From contig NZ_JAPWKD010000031.1 in assembly GCF_028283705.1 (NCBI RefSeq), forward strand, positions 62,001 to 126,000: a stretch of DNA of 64,000 nucleotides, written 5' to 3'. Made by a program: the position numbers and the translations under genes. How positions within the stretch are numbered: position 1 is the stretch's first letter; each line of letters begins with the position of its first letter. Positions 33,852 through 42,790 of this stretch are shown in pieces. Below the pieces are notes generated by a model that searched no databases, was not told the DNA's origin, and saw only the letters and a list, made by a program, of their open reading frames with translations. This DNA comes from Pantoea sp. (GTDB taxonomy: Bacteria > Pseudomonadota > Gammaproteobacteria > Enterobacterales > Enterobacteriaceae).

Positions 33852-34706
33852 TCAGAGGTTTAAATCAGCAAACATTTCAACGAAAGGCATGATCACCGAG
33901 GCATCGTGACTGGCGTGCTGATACAACAGCCAGGTGCGGCTTTTCAACGTCTCCCCCGCCACCTGCAGCGGCTGGCACCACAGCCGTTCTGACAGAGGTT
34001 GATAACTCGATACAATGGCATAACCCAGACCACGCTCCACCATCGCGAGGCACACTTCCAGCTTATCCACCTGCATTGCCACGCGCGGTGCCAGCGTGAA
34101 ATTGGCGTTCCACCAGCGCTCAATCAAATGAGTGATATGCCCGCCATGATTGATACGAATTTGTGGCAGCTGCGGCAATAATCGCAGGTCGAGTGGCTGC
34201 TGGCTGACCAGCCAGTAATCATCAATATCCACCAGCCGCTTACCGTCTCGCCAATGATAATCATCTTTCACCAGTGCGGCATGTACTTCGTCACGCTGGA
34301 GTTTTTGATACATCTCTTCGCTTAAGCCACTGACCAGATTGACGCGGATGCCGCTATGCAGTTCGCTGAACCGCGCCAGGATCTCAGGCAACCGATAGGC
34401 AGCAAAGTTGCTGGTAACACCAATGCGCAGCTCGCCCTGACGTGGCTGGCTGAGGCTGTGCAGCGTCTGCCGCAGCTGCTGCGATTCCTGCAACATCTTA
34501 TCGGCGTGCTGCGCCAGATAACGTCCCTGGGCGCTGAAAATCAGGCTGCGACCGCTTTCTTCAAACAGCTGCACATTGAGTTTGCGCTCAATCTGCTTCA
34601 GCCGATAACTCAGCGCGGGCTGTGAGGTATACAGCTGCTGCGCTGCGCGCGTGATGTTCTGGTGCTGCCAGACAGTAAAAATGATCAGCCAGTCTTTCTC
34701 GTTCAT
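33852..34706 (-). CDS. LysR-family transcriptional regulator
   Basis: Protein of 284 aa with an N-terminal winged helix (WLIIFTVWQHQNITRAAQQLYTSQPALSYRLKQIERKLNVQLFEESGR) and a periplasmic-binding-like effector domain. The ATG at 34706 has AGGA eight bases upstream and is preferred to two earlier in-frame starts. It is divergent from the M20 peptidase operon and probably controls it. Confidence 0.87.
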   Translation of the reverse strand: MNEKDWLIIFTVWQHQNITRAAQQLYTSQPALSYRLKQIERKLNVQLFEESGRSLIFSAQGRYLAQHADKMLQESQQLRQTLHSLSQPRQGELRIGVTSNFAAYRLPEILARFSELHSGIRVNLVSGLSEEMYQKLQRDEVHAALVKDDYHWRDGKRLVDIDDYWLVSQQPLDLRLLPQLPQIRINHGGHITHLIERWWNANFTLAPRVAMQVDKLEVCLAMVERGLGYAIVSSYQPLSERLWCQPLQVAGETLKSRTWLLYQHASHDASVIMPFVEMFADLNL

Positions 34707-34876
34707 CTCTGCTTTCCTGTTTTCTCCCATCCATAAAATATTTTTTGTGTTGAGGACGCAAGCAATAAAAAAGCTCAATTGGGCTTTTGTGATAAAGCGG
34801 GGTATATCTGAATAACAGGATTTAATTCAATAAATTAGATGCACCAATTTGGTGTTTATGGAGTCTGCGCTGCACC

Positions 34877-36067
34877 ATGACTGAGCAAAAGCAAAAAATT
34901 ATTTATGCTGTCGAGGCGATCCGCGTGGCGATGAGCACGCTGGCGCGTGAGATTCACGGCGATCCGGAGCTGAGTTTCAATGAACATCGTGCGGCACAGC
35001 GGTTACAGGCACCGCTGGCGGCGGCGGGCTTTACGCTGACGCAGCCACTGGCGGGTCTGGACACCGCCTTTTGCGCCCGTTTCGATACCGGTCGCCCCGG
35101 TCCCCGTCTGGTATTGCTGGCGGAATATGACGCCCTGGCCGAACTGGGCCATGCCTGCGGTCATAACCTGATCGGCAGCGCCTCAGTGGCAGCAGCACTG
35201 GCGCTGGTGAACAGTGGCACGCTGACCCACGGTAGCCTGGAGGTGATGGGCACCCCGGCAGAGGAAGAAGGCGGCGGCAAAATTATCATGGCCAACGCCG
35301 GGCTGTTCGACAGCGCAGACGCGGTGATGATGTTCCACCCCAGAGAGAAAAATATGGTGACCCGAGGCGCGCTGGCCTGCGTTGACGCCGTGTTTAAGTT
35401 TTATGGTAAAGCGGCGCATGCCGCCTCTGCCCCCCATTTGGGTATCAGCGCGCTGGACGGCGTAATTCAGACCTTTGTTGGAGTGAATGCGTTGCGTCAG
35501 TTCTTTACCGATGACGTCCGTGTGCACGGCATCATCACTCATGGCGGCAGCGCGACCAATATCGTTCCAGCCTATGCCGAAGCGAAATTTCTGCTGCGCG
35601 CGGCCACCATGGGTGGCCTACAGATTGTCCGGCAGAAAGTGTTTGCGGCAGCAGCAGCGGCAGCGGCAATGAGCGGCGCACGGCTGGAGATTGAGGAAGG
35701 GCTGACCTATGCCGAACGCAATAACAATCTGGCGCTGGCCGGGCTGTTTCAGCACAACCTGGAGCAGCTGGGACTGACTACCGAAGCGCCGCCAGAGCGT
35801 GGCGGCGTGGGTTCATCGGATATCGGCAATGTCAGCCAAATCACAGCCGCCATCCACCCTTACCTGCGTATTGGCGATGTAGTGCCACATACACCCGAAT
35901 TTGCTGCCGCAGCCGGGTCAGATGCCGGTATGGAAGCTATGCTGAATGCCGCCAAAGCCATGGCGATGACGGCGCTCGATTTACTCGACCCTGCGGCCTT
36001 GCAGGCGGTACGTGATGAATTCACCGCCTGGCGTTCTGTTCACTATCCTGCTGGAGAATCCCAATGA
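34877..36067 (+). CDS. M20-family amidohydrolase (AbgB-like)
   Basis: Cytoplasmic metal-dependent amidohydrolase of 396 aa. AEYDALAELGHACGHNLIG, GTPAEEEGGGK, FHPREKN and KAAHAASAPHLGISALDG are the metal-binding and dimer-interface motifs of AbgB-type N-acyl amidases. It is the first gene of a three-gene operon; its stop overlaps the start of the next gene (ATGA). The substrate is probably an amide- or peptide-linked amino compound. Confidence 0.87.
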   Translation: MTEQKQKIIYAVEAIRVAMSTLAREIHGDPELSFNEHRAAQRLQAPLAAAGFTLTQPLAGLDTAFCARFDTGRPGPRLVLLAEYDALAELGHACGHNLIGSASVAAALALVNSGTLTHGSLEVMGTPAEEEGGGKIIMANAGLFDSADAVMMFHPREKNMVTRGALACVDAVFKFYGKAAHAASAPHLGISALDGVIQTFVGVNALRQFFTDDVRVHGIITHGGSATNIVPAYAEAKFLLRAATMGGLQIVRQKVFAAAAAAAAMSGARLEIEEGLTYAERNNNLALAGLFQHNLEQLGLTTEAPPERGGVGSSDIGNVSQITAAIHPYLRIGDVVPHTPEFAAAAGSDAGMEAMLNAAKAMAMTALDLLDPAALQAVRDEFTAWRSVHYPAGESQ

Positions 36068-36867
36068 AGTCTGCTGTAACCCTGTTAGCGATGATGACGA
36101 TGGCGCTGAGTGCGCAGGCGTGGTCAGCCGGTGAAACCCTGCGCGTGGGCGCAGACCTGAGTTATCCCCCGTTCCAGTACCGTGATGCGTCAGGGACACC
36201 AACCGGTTTTGAAATCGACATCACCAATGCGGTTTGTAAAGCGGCACAGGTGAAGTGTGAATATGTGGTAAGCAGTTTCGATGCCGAAATTCCGTCACTG
36301 ATGGCACGCAAGGTGGATTTTATCTCGCCACTGGGTGCTACGGCGAAACGCCAGAAATCGATTGATTTCAGCGATTTTATCTACCATATCCCCACTAAAC
36401 TGGTGGCGCATAAAGGCAGTAACTTGCAGCCTGACGTCGCCTCGTTGCAGGGCAAGCGTATCGCTGTACAACAAGGGTCAATCCAGGAGATGTACGCCAA
36501 TAAATACTGGGCACCTAAAGGGGTAGATATCGTGATGTACCCCGATCAGGATGTGATCTATCAGGACCTGGCGGCAGGCCGTCTTGATGGTGCGCTGAGT
36601 CCCGGCGTGGCGGTAACTTACGGTTTCCTCAACAAACCGGAAGGCAAAGATTTCGCGCTGATCGGCCCGGAAGTGCGGGATGACCTGCTGTTCAGCATCG
36701 GCTCAGCTTATGGCGTGCGTAAAGGTGATGAGAAGATGCAGCAGCTGCTTAACGCCGGGCTGGCTAAAGTGATGGCCGATGGCACCTGGGAAAAGGTGAA
36801 GCAGCATTACTTTGGCAATCTGGAGATGAAAGTGACGCGCACGGAGCCGGTGAATGCAGCCCAGTGA
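36064..36867 (+). CDS. ABC transporter substrate-binding protein (family 3), orphan
   Basis: Protein of 267 aa with a signal peptide (MKSAVTLLAMMTMALSAQAWSA). The mature part begins TLRVGADLSYPPFQYRD and has GFEIDITNAVCKAAQVKCEYV, the lysine/arginine/ornithine-binding style with a Cys pair. It is translated in overlap with both neighbours. No permease or ATPase gene is in this operon, so it must feed a transporter encoded elsewhere. Confidence 0.88.
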   Translation: MKSAVTLLAMMTMALSAQAWSAGETLRVGADLSYPPFQYRDASGTPTGFEIDITNAVCKAAQVKCEYVVSSFDAEIPSLMARKVDFISPLGATAKRQKSIDFSDFIYHIPTKLVAHKGSNLQPDVASLQGKRIAVQQGSIQEMYANKYWAPKGVDIVMYPDQDVIYQDLAAGRLDGALSPGVAVTYGFLNKPEGKDFALIGPEVRDDLLFSIGSAYGVRKGDEKMQQLLNAGLAKVMADGTWEKVKQHYFGNLEMKVTRTEPVNAAQ

Positions 36868-38506
36868 GTGGCAAATCATCATGCGGCAATTGCTGGATGC
36901 GTTTGCCTCACTGCACCGGCTTTCCGGCAGTGAGGATGCCGAGCGCGGCGCAGAGGTGCTGTGCGCGCTGCTGGAGCAACACGGCATTCCCTTCACCCGT
37001 GAAAGCTGTGCGCTGTGGCTGAGTGATCCGCTCTCCGCCAGCCTGACTCTGCCAGACTATCCTGCCATGCAGTTTCAGGCCAAAACCCGCTCGTTCTCCG
37101 CCAGCTGCCCTGAGGGTTGCGAAGCAGAACTGTTCTATGATCGCCAGTCGATGTCATTTGTCACCGATAAGGCTTCTGCCGCGTGGGCCGCATCGGTCCG
37201 CGGCAAACTGGTGGTAGCCGATCAGGGCTTTGAAGATTATGTGCAACGGCTGATGCAGGCGGGGGCCGCGGGGCTGATTCATATCTGGGGATCCGCCGAA
37301 ACTGCGCTGCATGAGGAGACGGTCGGGCCGATCTGGGGCACACCCGTACCGGATGATGCCGTGCGTTATCCCACTATCCCGGTCATCACTATTAATCAGC
37401 CACAGGGACAGGCGCTGCTCAGCCACTTACAGCAGCAACCCGTGCGGGCGAGGATCACCACAGAAGTCCATGAACACGTTGCACGCTGTTCATTGCCGGT
37501 GGTGGACATTCCCGGTCGCAGCGATGAGTTTGTGCTGCTCTCGTCTCACTACGACTCATGGCACCAGGGACTCACCGACAACGCTACGGGTAACGCGCTT
37601 TGTCTGGCAATGGCCCTGGCGTTTTCCCGCTCACCGCAGCCGCTACAGCGCGGTTTGCGCATTGCCTGGTGGCCGGGGCATTCGAATGCCCGTTATGGCG
37701 GTTCGGCATGGTATGCCGACAGTCATCGCGCAGCGTTGCTGCGTCATGCCGTGGCACATATCAATGTTGACTCTCCCGGTTGTGTCGATGGCAGTGAGCT
37801 GGTGATCAACGCCAGCGGTGCCGAATCTCCCGCATGGCTAAATCAGGCGCTGTATGCGGTGACAGGTAAACCTGCTGAGCGTATTACGCCGCTCGGAAAA
37901 GGTGCCGATCAATCCTTCTGGGGCGTCAGCATTCCACTGCACTTCGCGCTGCGTGAAACCCCTCTGGTGCGCACCACCCTGTCGCCCGGCAGCGGTGGCG
38001 GCTGGTGGTGGCATACAGAAGAAGACACGCAGGATAAGGTTGATGAAGCTCTGCTATTGCGTGATGCGCAGATTCATTATCACTGGTTGCAGCAGCTGCT
38101 CCGTGAGGATGTGCTGCCGACAGACCCGCAGCATTACCTGCAACAGCTGAGTGATGCACTGGCGCAGCTACAAAGTGCTGTCGATCCGGCGTTTTCCCTG
38201 CAAACCTGGGCGACATGGCTCGATGCTTTGCTGCGCGAATGTGCCTCATCACATCACCCATCGAGCCAGCAGGCTGCGATTACCCTCTGGCATCGCCTGC
38301 GTTATCGCGCCAGCGATGATTACCATCCGGACCTGAGTTATCACGGTGGCGCCTTTCCCGGAATGCAATTGCTGAGTGGTCACAGACGTGAGAACTGCAG
38401 CGACCGCTACTGGCTGATGCTGGAGACGCAATATATGCGCCAGCTGGCGCGCGGTGAGGAATTGCTGAAGGAAAGCCTGACGGTTTTACAGGCTGGCAGA
38501 CAATGA
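36854..38506 (+). CDS. M28-family metallopeptidase-like protein with a PA-type insert
   Basis: Protein of 550 aa without a signal peptide. A PA-like lid domain (about 95-200, with GKLVVADQGFEDYVQRLMQAGAAGLIHI) precedes the zinc-peptidase core: LLSSHYDSWHQGLTDNATGNAL carries the first His/Asp ligands. The next segment is AWWPGHSNARYGGSAWYAD, where classical M28 enzymes have a Glu-Glu pair, so the metal site is a variant. It overlaps the binding-protein gene by 14 bases. Confidence 0.82.
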   Translation: MQPSEWQIIMRQLLDAFASLHRLSGSEDAERGAEVLCALLEQHGIPFTRESCALWLSDPLSASLTLPDYPAMQFQAKTRSFSASCPEGCEAELFYDRQSMSFVTDKASAAWAASVRGKLVVADQGFEDYVQRLMQAGAAGLIHIWGSAETALHEETVGPIWGTPVPDDAVRYPTIPVITINQPQGQALLSHLQQQPVRARITTEVHEHVARCSLPVVDIPGRSDEFVLLSSHYDSWHQGLTDNATGNALCLAMALAFSRSPQPLQRGLRIAWWPGHSNARYGGSAWYADSHRAALLRHAVAHINVDSPGCVDGSELVINASGAESPAWLNQALYAVTGKPAERITPLGKGADQSFWGVSIPLHFALRETPLVRTTLSPGSGGGWWWHTEEDTQDKVDEALLLRDAQIHYHWLQQLLREDVLPTDPQHYLQQLSDALAQLQSAVDPAFSLQTWATWLDALLRECASSHHPSSQQAAITLWHRLRYRASDDYHPDLSYHGGAFPGMQLLSGHRRENCSDRYWLMLETQYMRQLARGEELLKESLTVLQAGRQ

Positions 38507-38515
38507 TGTTTCCTG

Positions 38516-38536
38516 CCCGCCGCACAATGCGGCGGG
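38516..38536. other. GC-rich hairpin after the M28 gene
   Basis: CCCGCCGCA/TGCGGCGGG, nine pairs around CAA, ten bases after the stop codon. There is no T run on either side, so it may protect the mRNA end or act as a weak terminator. Confidence 0.5.
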
Positions 38537-38599
38537 AGGAGAAAACTGTCGCGGGCGTCTACAGTTATTCTATCGTGCCATCGCTAAGTCACTCACATC

Positions 38600-39259
38600 A
38601 TGACTTTTTCTTTCAGAAATTATTATCACGCCCGCTCACGCCTGCTGATCGCGATGCTGGCTGGCGTGGTGTGCTATTTTGCCCTTCCTGCTCAACTGGG
38701 GTATCTGCAACGCCTGCTAATCGGCTGGAATGTGCTGGCATGGCTCTATCTGTTTTTTATGTGGTTTCGCATGTTGCGTACCGGGGTGGAAGATATCCCG
38801 CATATCGCCAGGATGCAGGATGAGAGCGCAGGGCTGGTGCTGGGCCTGGTAACTCTAGGCTGCCTGGTCAGTATCCTGGCGATCCTGCTGGAACTGCCAT
38901 CGCTCAAGCATCTCTCCGGGACACCCCGTGCGATGCATTTACTGCTGACCGGCGCAACGCTGGTGGTCTCCTGGGCCTTGCTGCCCACCGCCTTCGCCAT
39001 GCATTACGCCCATCATCACTACCTGCGCCGTAGTAAAGACGTCACCCCGATGATCTTCCCGGAAAAACCGCAGGAACCCGGCTACTGGGATTTCCTCTAT
39101 TTTTCCTTCACCATCGCCGTGGCTTCACAAACCGCCGATGTGGCAACCGGAACCACCGACATGCGGCAAATCGCGTTGCTGCAGTCAGTGATTTCCTTTG
39201 TTTTCAATCTGGCGATTCTGGGCTTATCGGTGAACGTCGGGGCGGGTTTACTCAGCTAA
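38600..39259 (+). CDS. DUF1345 inner-membrane protein
   Basis: Protein of 219 aa with about five hydrophobic segments. The C-terminal part (YWDFLYFSFTIAVASQTADVATGTTDMRQIALLQSVISFVFNLAILGL) is the diagnostic stretch of the DUF1345 family, which resembles a potassium-channel pore arrangement but has no proven function. The ATG is at 38600, with a poor ribosome site. Its 3' end overlaps the convergent acetyltransferase gene by 12 bases. Confidence 0.82.
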   Translation: MTFSFRNYYHARSRLLIAMLAGVVCYFALPAQLGYLQRLLIGWNVLAWLYLFFMWFRMLRTGVEDIPHIARMQDESAGLVLGLVTLGCLVSILAILLELPSLKHLSGTPRAMHLLLTGATLVVSWALLPTAFAMHYAHHHYLRRSKDVTPMIFPEKPQEPGYWDFLYFSFTIAVASQTADVATGTTDMRQIALLQSVISFVFNLAILGLSVNVGAGLLS

Positions 39260-40054
39260 ACAGACTTTTGCGTAAATGGCCCGCATATCCTCATCACTCA
39301 CGACATCCGGGCGGCTAAAAAACAGACTGACAACGCGCGCAAATTCTTCCAATGTCTGCGTCTGCTGTTTGGCCCTCTCACATCCGTGGATGGTCAGATG
39401 CTGATTAAACAAATTGTACTGCTCACCTTTCAGCAAACCCGCCATCACCAGGTTATGGCAAAACAGCGAGCTTTCATGCGTCGCCACAAAATGGTTGGCA
39501 ACCAGAATATCCGGGAATTCGCACTGGCGTTCTTCGAACACGTACATTAGTTTTTTACCTGCTTCGCCGCCGAGGGAGAGTAACCACTGGTCACTGTTGA
39601 TACGCTCCAGCACCAGTCCATCCTGTTCGCCCTCTTCCAGCCGCAGCGGCGCAGTCAGGCTAACGCCGCCAAATCCCACATCAGCAAGATATTTGCTACC
39701 GTTCAGCGTGACGATCAGCAACATATGCGTCTGCGGCCTGACCTCCGGTTGCGCCAGCCCCCATACCACTCGCGCAAGATGCGGCGTCACCGCAAAACCC
39801 ACCTCCTCCAGAATCTGTTTAAACAGCAAGTTGTGTTCGAAACAGTAACCACCGCGTCGGTTTATCAGCAGTTTTTCGGCGATAGCGGCCAGCTCCACAC
39901 TGACCGGTCGATTGAGCAGCACGTCGATATTTTCAAACGGAATGGTTTGCGGCCAGGCTCGGTGCAAAAGCTGCAATGTCTGAAGCTCCGGTAAAAACGG
40001 CCCGGCGATACCTGCTGCTCGGGCGAATAACTCAAGGTTGTCTGGGTGAGCCAT
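39248..40054 (-). CDS. nhoA: Arylamine N-acetyltransferase
   Basis: Cytoplasmic enzyme of 268 aa that moves an acetyl group from acetyl-CoA to arylamines and hydroxylamines. The catalytic triad is visible: Cys in RRGGYCFEHN, His in RPQTHMLL and Asp in LADVGFGG. TIPFENIDVLL near residue 40 is also conserved. AGGA precedes the ATG. Standalone gene. Confidence 0.92.
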   Translation of the reverse strand: MAHPDNLELFARAAGIAGPFLPELQTLQLLHRAWPQTIPFENIDVLLNRPVSVELAAIAEKLLINRRGGYCFEHNLLFKQILEEVGFAVTPHLARVVWGLAQPEVRPQTHMLLIVTLNGSKYLADVGFGGVSLTAPLRLEEGEQDGLVLERINSDQWLLSLGGEAGKKLMYVFEERQCEFPDILVANHFVATHESSLFCHNLVMAGLLKGEQYNLFNQHLTIHGCERAKQQTQTLEEFARVVSLFFSRPDVVSDEDMRAIYAKVCLAE

Positions 40055-40191
40055 AGTTTTTTTCCTGATGATGAATCTAGCTATGCTAACGTGATTTTCT
40101 GTAGTGATGTTGATTCTGGTGCGATTAGCGTGCGGATGGTTTAGAACGGTCTGAGAGTATTCAACAACAATTCATTTCAGGGGAGAAAGAT

Positions 40192-40809
40192 ATGGATGGC
40201 GATTTACTGGCTTTAGCCGCAACAGGTGGCGCACTGTTATTAGGTGCTATGAGTCCCGGACCCAGCTTTTTGCTGGTTGCCAGGACAGCAGTGGCTTCCT
40301 CCCGCCGTGCCGGGCTGTTCGTTTCAGCGGGGATGGGTGTCGGTTCGATACTCTTTGCCCTGGTAGCGCTGGCGGGACTGCATACGGTGCTGACGCTGGT
40401 TCCGTCACTGTATACCACCCTGAAGATTGCGGGCGGCTGTTATCTTTTATGGCTGGCATTGAATATGTTTCGTCCGGGGAAGACGTCTTCAGCAGAACTA
40501 ACCCAGGCAGCCCCCATCCGTGCAGGTAGGGCGTTTGGTGTTGGCCTAATCACCCAGATAAGTAACCCACACACCGCACTGGTTTTTGCCAGTATCTTTA
40601 CCGCAACCCTCAGCGCACATATTTCACTGTCGATGTATATCGCACTGCCCATCATGGCCTTCGTTATCGATGCCGGCTGGTATGTGGTCGTCGCACTGGC
40701 GCTCTCCACCGAAAGGCCGCGCCGGATCTATATGAAATATCGCAGATTCATCGATAAGACCAGCGGGGCCATTATGGCCACACTGGGCGTGCGGTTGTTA
40801 CTCAAATAA
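40192..40809 (+). CDS. LysE/RhtB-family amino acid exporter
   Basis: Inner-membrane exporter of 205 aa with six hydrophobic segments. The N-terminal GAMSPGPSFLLVARTAVASSRRAGL and the central LITQISNPHTALVFASIF are family signatures. AGGGGAGAAAG precedes the ATG at 40192. Probable substrate an amino acid or homoserine-lactone-like compound; not determined by sequence. Confidence 0.9.
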   Translation: MDGDLLALAATGGALLLGAMSPGPSFLLVARTAVASSRRAGLFVSAGMGVGSILFALVALAGLHTVLTLVPSLYTTLKIAGGCYLLWLALNMFRPGKTSSAELTQAAPIRAGRAFGVGLITQISNPHTALVFASIFTATLSAHISLSMYIALPIMAFVIDAGWYVVVALALSTERPRRIYMKYRRFIDKTSGAIMATLGVRLLLK

Positions 40810-40846
40810 TTATATCAGGGTGGGATGCAAGCTGTGGCATGCCGCA

Positions 40847-41203
40847 TCAGCTTGCATCAAAAATGACATACAGTTTGCGCATCGGCGTTTCCATCACCCA
40901 GGTGCCTTCGGTATCTGCCGCAAAGAAAAATGTGTCTCCTGGCGTAAAGGTTAATGTCTCCTCACCGTCTGGCGTGAATGAACCGTTACCGTCAAGGAAA
41001 TGCATAATCTCCGCCTGTTTGACTGAGCGTCGATAGCTGCCCGCGCTACAGGCAAATATTCCCGTATCGATATCCTCTTTTCCGGGAATCACTTTCTGTA
41101 ATCCTGATAACTGCACGGCGGAAGCCCCTTCTAACCCTGCAACCGTTCCCCAGGGTTCTAAAACCTTGATGGCAGCCGGCTGTGCTAATTTTTGTACTTT
41201 CAT
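40847..41203 (-). CDS. Cupin-domain protein (DUF861 type)
   Basis: Single cupin of 118 aa with YRRSVKQAEIMHFLDGNGSFTPDGEETLTFTPGDTFFFAADTEGTWVMETPMRKLYVIF. The second cupin motif (FTPGDTFFF) is clear, whereas the first lacks the full HxH set. The ATG at 41203 has GGAG eight bases upstream; the ATG two codons earlier is too close to it. Similar small proteins are enantiomerase- or sensor-like; function unknown. Tail-to-tail with the LysE exporter. Confidence 0.75.
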   Translation of the reverse strand: MKVQKLAQPAAIKVLEPWGTVAGLEGASAVQLSGLQKVIPGKEDIDTGIFACSAGSYRRSVKQAEIMHFLDGNGSFTPDGEETLTFTPGDTFFFAADTEGTWVMETPMRKLYVIFDAS

Positions 41204-41360
41204 AACCATTTCTCCGGGTAAAAGAATGCGAACATGCGCTCCAGATTAGGTGATGGACTGAAAACATTAATGATTTTATTGGCCTGCGCTTAATACATTT
41301 ATGTGGCAATCAGCCGGAGTTTGGCAGAAACTGCTGAGGGTAAGCTAAACAGCTAACATC

Positions 41361-41388
41361 TTGACTTTAATTCGGATCATCAGAGAAT
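41361..41388 (+). promoter_or_regulatory. Possible sigma-70 promoter of digH
   Basis: TTGACT, 16 bases, then GAGAAT. If used, transcription starts near 41395, after the only in-frame TTG, so translation must begin further downstream. Confidence 0.4.
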
Positions 41389-42740
41389 GTTTCTCCTCGC
41401 GCGATTCCCGAAAAGCACTGGAGCTCATCATCGCCACTTTCGTTAAAAAGTTAGGCTACGTGGTTGCCGGCGCGCTTTTGCTGGCCAGTTGTTCTTCAGA
41501 ACCACCGAAATCGCTGGTTACGCCGTTTCCTTCCGTAGCGAAACACCCCCTGCCAGCACAGCACCCCGTAGCGAGCCAGCAACCGGTGCGCGGCGTCTGG
41601 CTGGCGACGGTCTCCCGTCTCGACTGGCCGCCCGTCAACTCCGTGAATGCCAGCAGCGCTGCCAGCCGCATTAGCCAGCAACAGCAGGCGCTGACTGACA
41701 AGCTGGATAAACTGAAAAGCCTTGGCATCAATACCGTTTTCTTCCAGGTGAAACCCGATGGCACCGCGTTGTGGCCATCAAAAATTTTGCCATGGTCAGA
41801 TATGCTGACCGGCAAAATTGGTGCCGATCCCGGCTATGACCCTCTGCAATTTATGCTGGATGAAGCGCACAAACGCGGCATGAAAGTCCACGCGTGGTTC
41901 AATCCCTATCGGGTCTCTGTCAATACCAAAGCCTCAACCGTAGCAGAACTCAACGCGACACTGTCACTTAATCCTGCCAGCGTATTTGTGCTGCACCGTG
42001 ACTGGATCCGCACCGCAGGCGATCGTTTTGTGCTGGACCCCGGCATTCCGGCAGTCAGAGACTGGATCACCAGTATCGTCGCCGAAGTGGTTTCCCGTTA
42101 TCCGGTTGATGGTGTGCAGTTTGATGACTATTTCTATGCGGAATCGGCTGGCTCCACTCTTAACGACAGCCAGACCTTCAGAACCTATGGTCAGGGATTT
42201 GCTTCCAAAGCGGACTGGCGGCGTCACAATACGCAGCAACTGATTGAGCAGGTATCGCGTACCATCAAACAACTGAAGCCCGGTGTGGAGTTTGGTGTCA
42301 GCCCGGCAGGCGTGTGGCGCAATCTTTCCCATGACCCGGCAGGCTCCGACACACGTGGCGCGGCAGCCTATGACGAAGCCTATGCCGATACCCGCCGCTG
42401 GGTGCAGATGGGATTGCTGGATTATATCGCCCCGCAAATTTACTGGCCCTTCTCCCGTCAGGCTGCCCGTTATGATGTGCTGGCAAACTGGTGGGCAAAT
42501 GTGGTGAAACCCACCCATACCCGGCTGTACATCGGCGTCGCCTTCTACAAAGTCGGGGAGCCGTCAAAAAATGAACCCGATTGGACAGTCAATGGCGGTG
42601 TGCCAGAGCTGAAAAAACAACTCGATTTGAATGAATCCGTGCCACAGATTAGTGGCACGATTCTGTTTCGGGAAAACTATCTGAACCAGCCGCAGACACA
42701 GGAGGCGGTCAATTATCTGCGCAGTCGCTGGGGGAGCTAA
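41361..42740 (+). CDS. digH: Glycosyl hydrolase DigH (YddW), lipoprotein; start uncertain
   Basis: Outer-membrane lipoprotein that in E. coli cleaves denuded peptidoglycan glycan strands. RGVWLATVSRLDWPPVNSV, FFQVKPDGTALWPSKILPWSD, HAWFNPYRVSVNT and VDGVQFDDYFYAES (catalytic region) match it closely to the end (NYLRSRWGS). A signal peptide with lipobox LLASC places the lipidated Cys at codon 44 of this frame. No ATG lies in frame before the lipobox. The coordinates give the whole open frame from a TTG; a more likely start is a non-AUG codon near 41418-41430, where CTGGAG could serve as ribosome site. Confidence 0.85.
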   Translation: MTLIRIIRECFSSRDSRKALELIIATFVKKLGYVVAGALLLASCSSEPPKSLVTPFPSVAKHPLPAQHPVASQQPVRGVWLATVSRLDWPPVNSVNASSAASRISQQQQALTDKLDKLKSLGINTVFFQVKPDGTALWPSKILPWSDMLTGKIGADPGYDPLQFMLDEAHKRGMKVHAWFNPYRVSVNTKASTVAELNATLSLNPASVFVLHRDWIRTAGDRFVLDPGIPAVRDWITSIVAEVVSRYPVDGVQFDDYFYAESAGSTLNDSQTFRTYGQGFASKADWRRHNTQQLIEQVSRTIKQLKPGVEFGVSPAGVWRNLSHDPAGSDTRGAAAYDEAYADTRRWVQMGLLDYIAPQIYWPFSRQAARYDVLANWWANVVKPTHTRLYIGVAFYKVGEPSKNEPDWTVNGGVPELKKQLDLNESVPQISGTILFRENYLNQPQTQEAVNYLRSRWGS

Positions 42741-42790
42741 CGGTAAGAGGGCCAACCGTACGAAAACAAACACCTGGCCCTCTGACCCAT

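Noticed and set aside
38516-38536. Rho-independent terminator after the M28 gene
   Set aside because: The stem is strong but no T tract follows on either strand, so I list it only as a hairpin.
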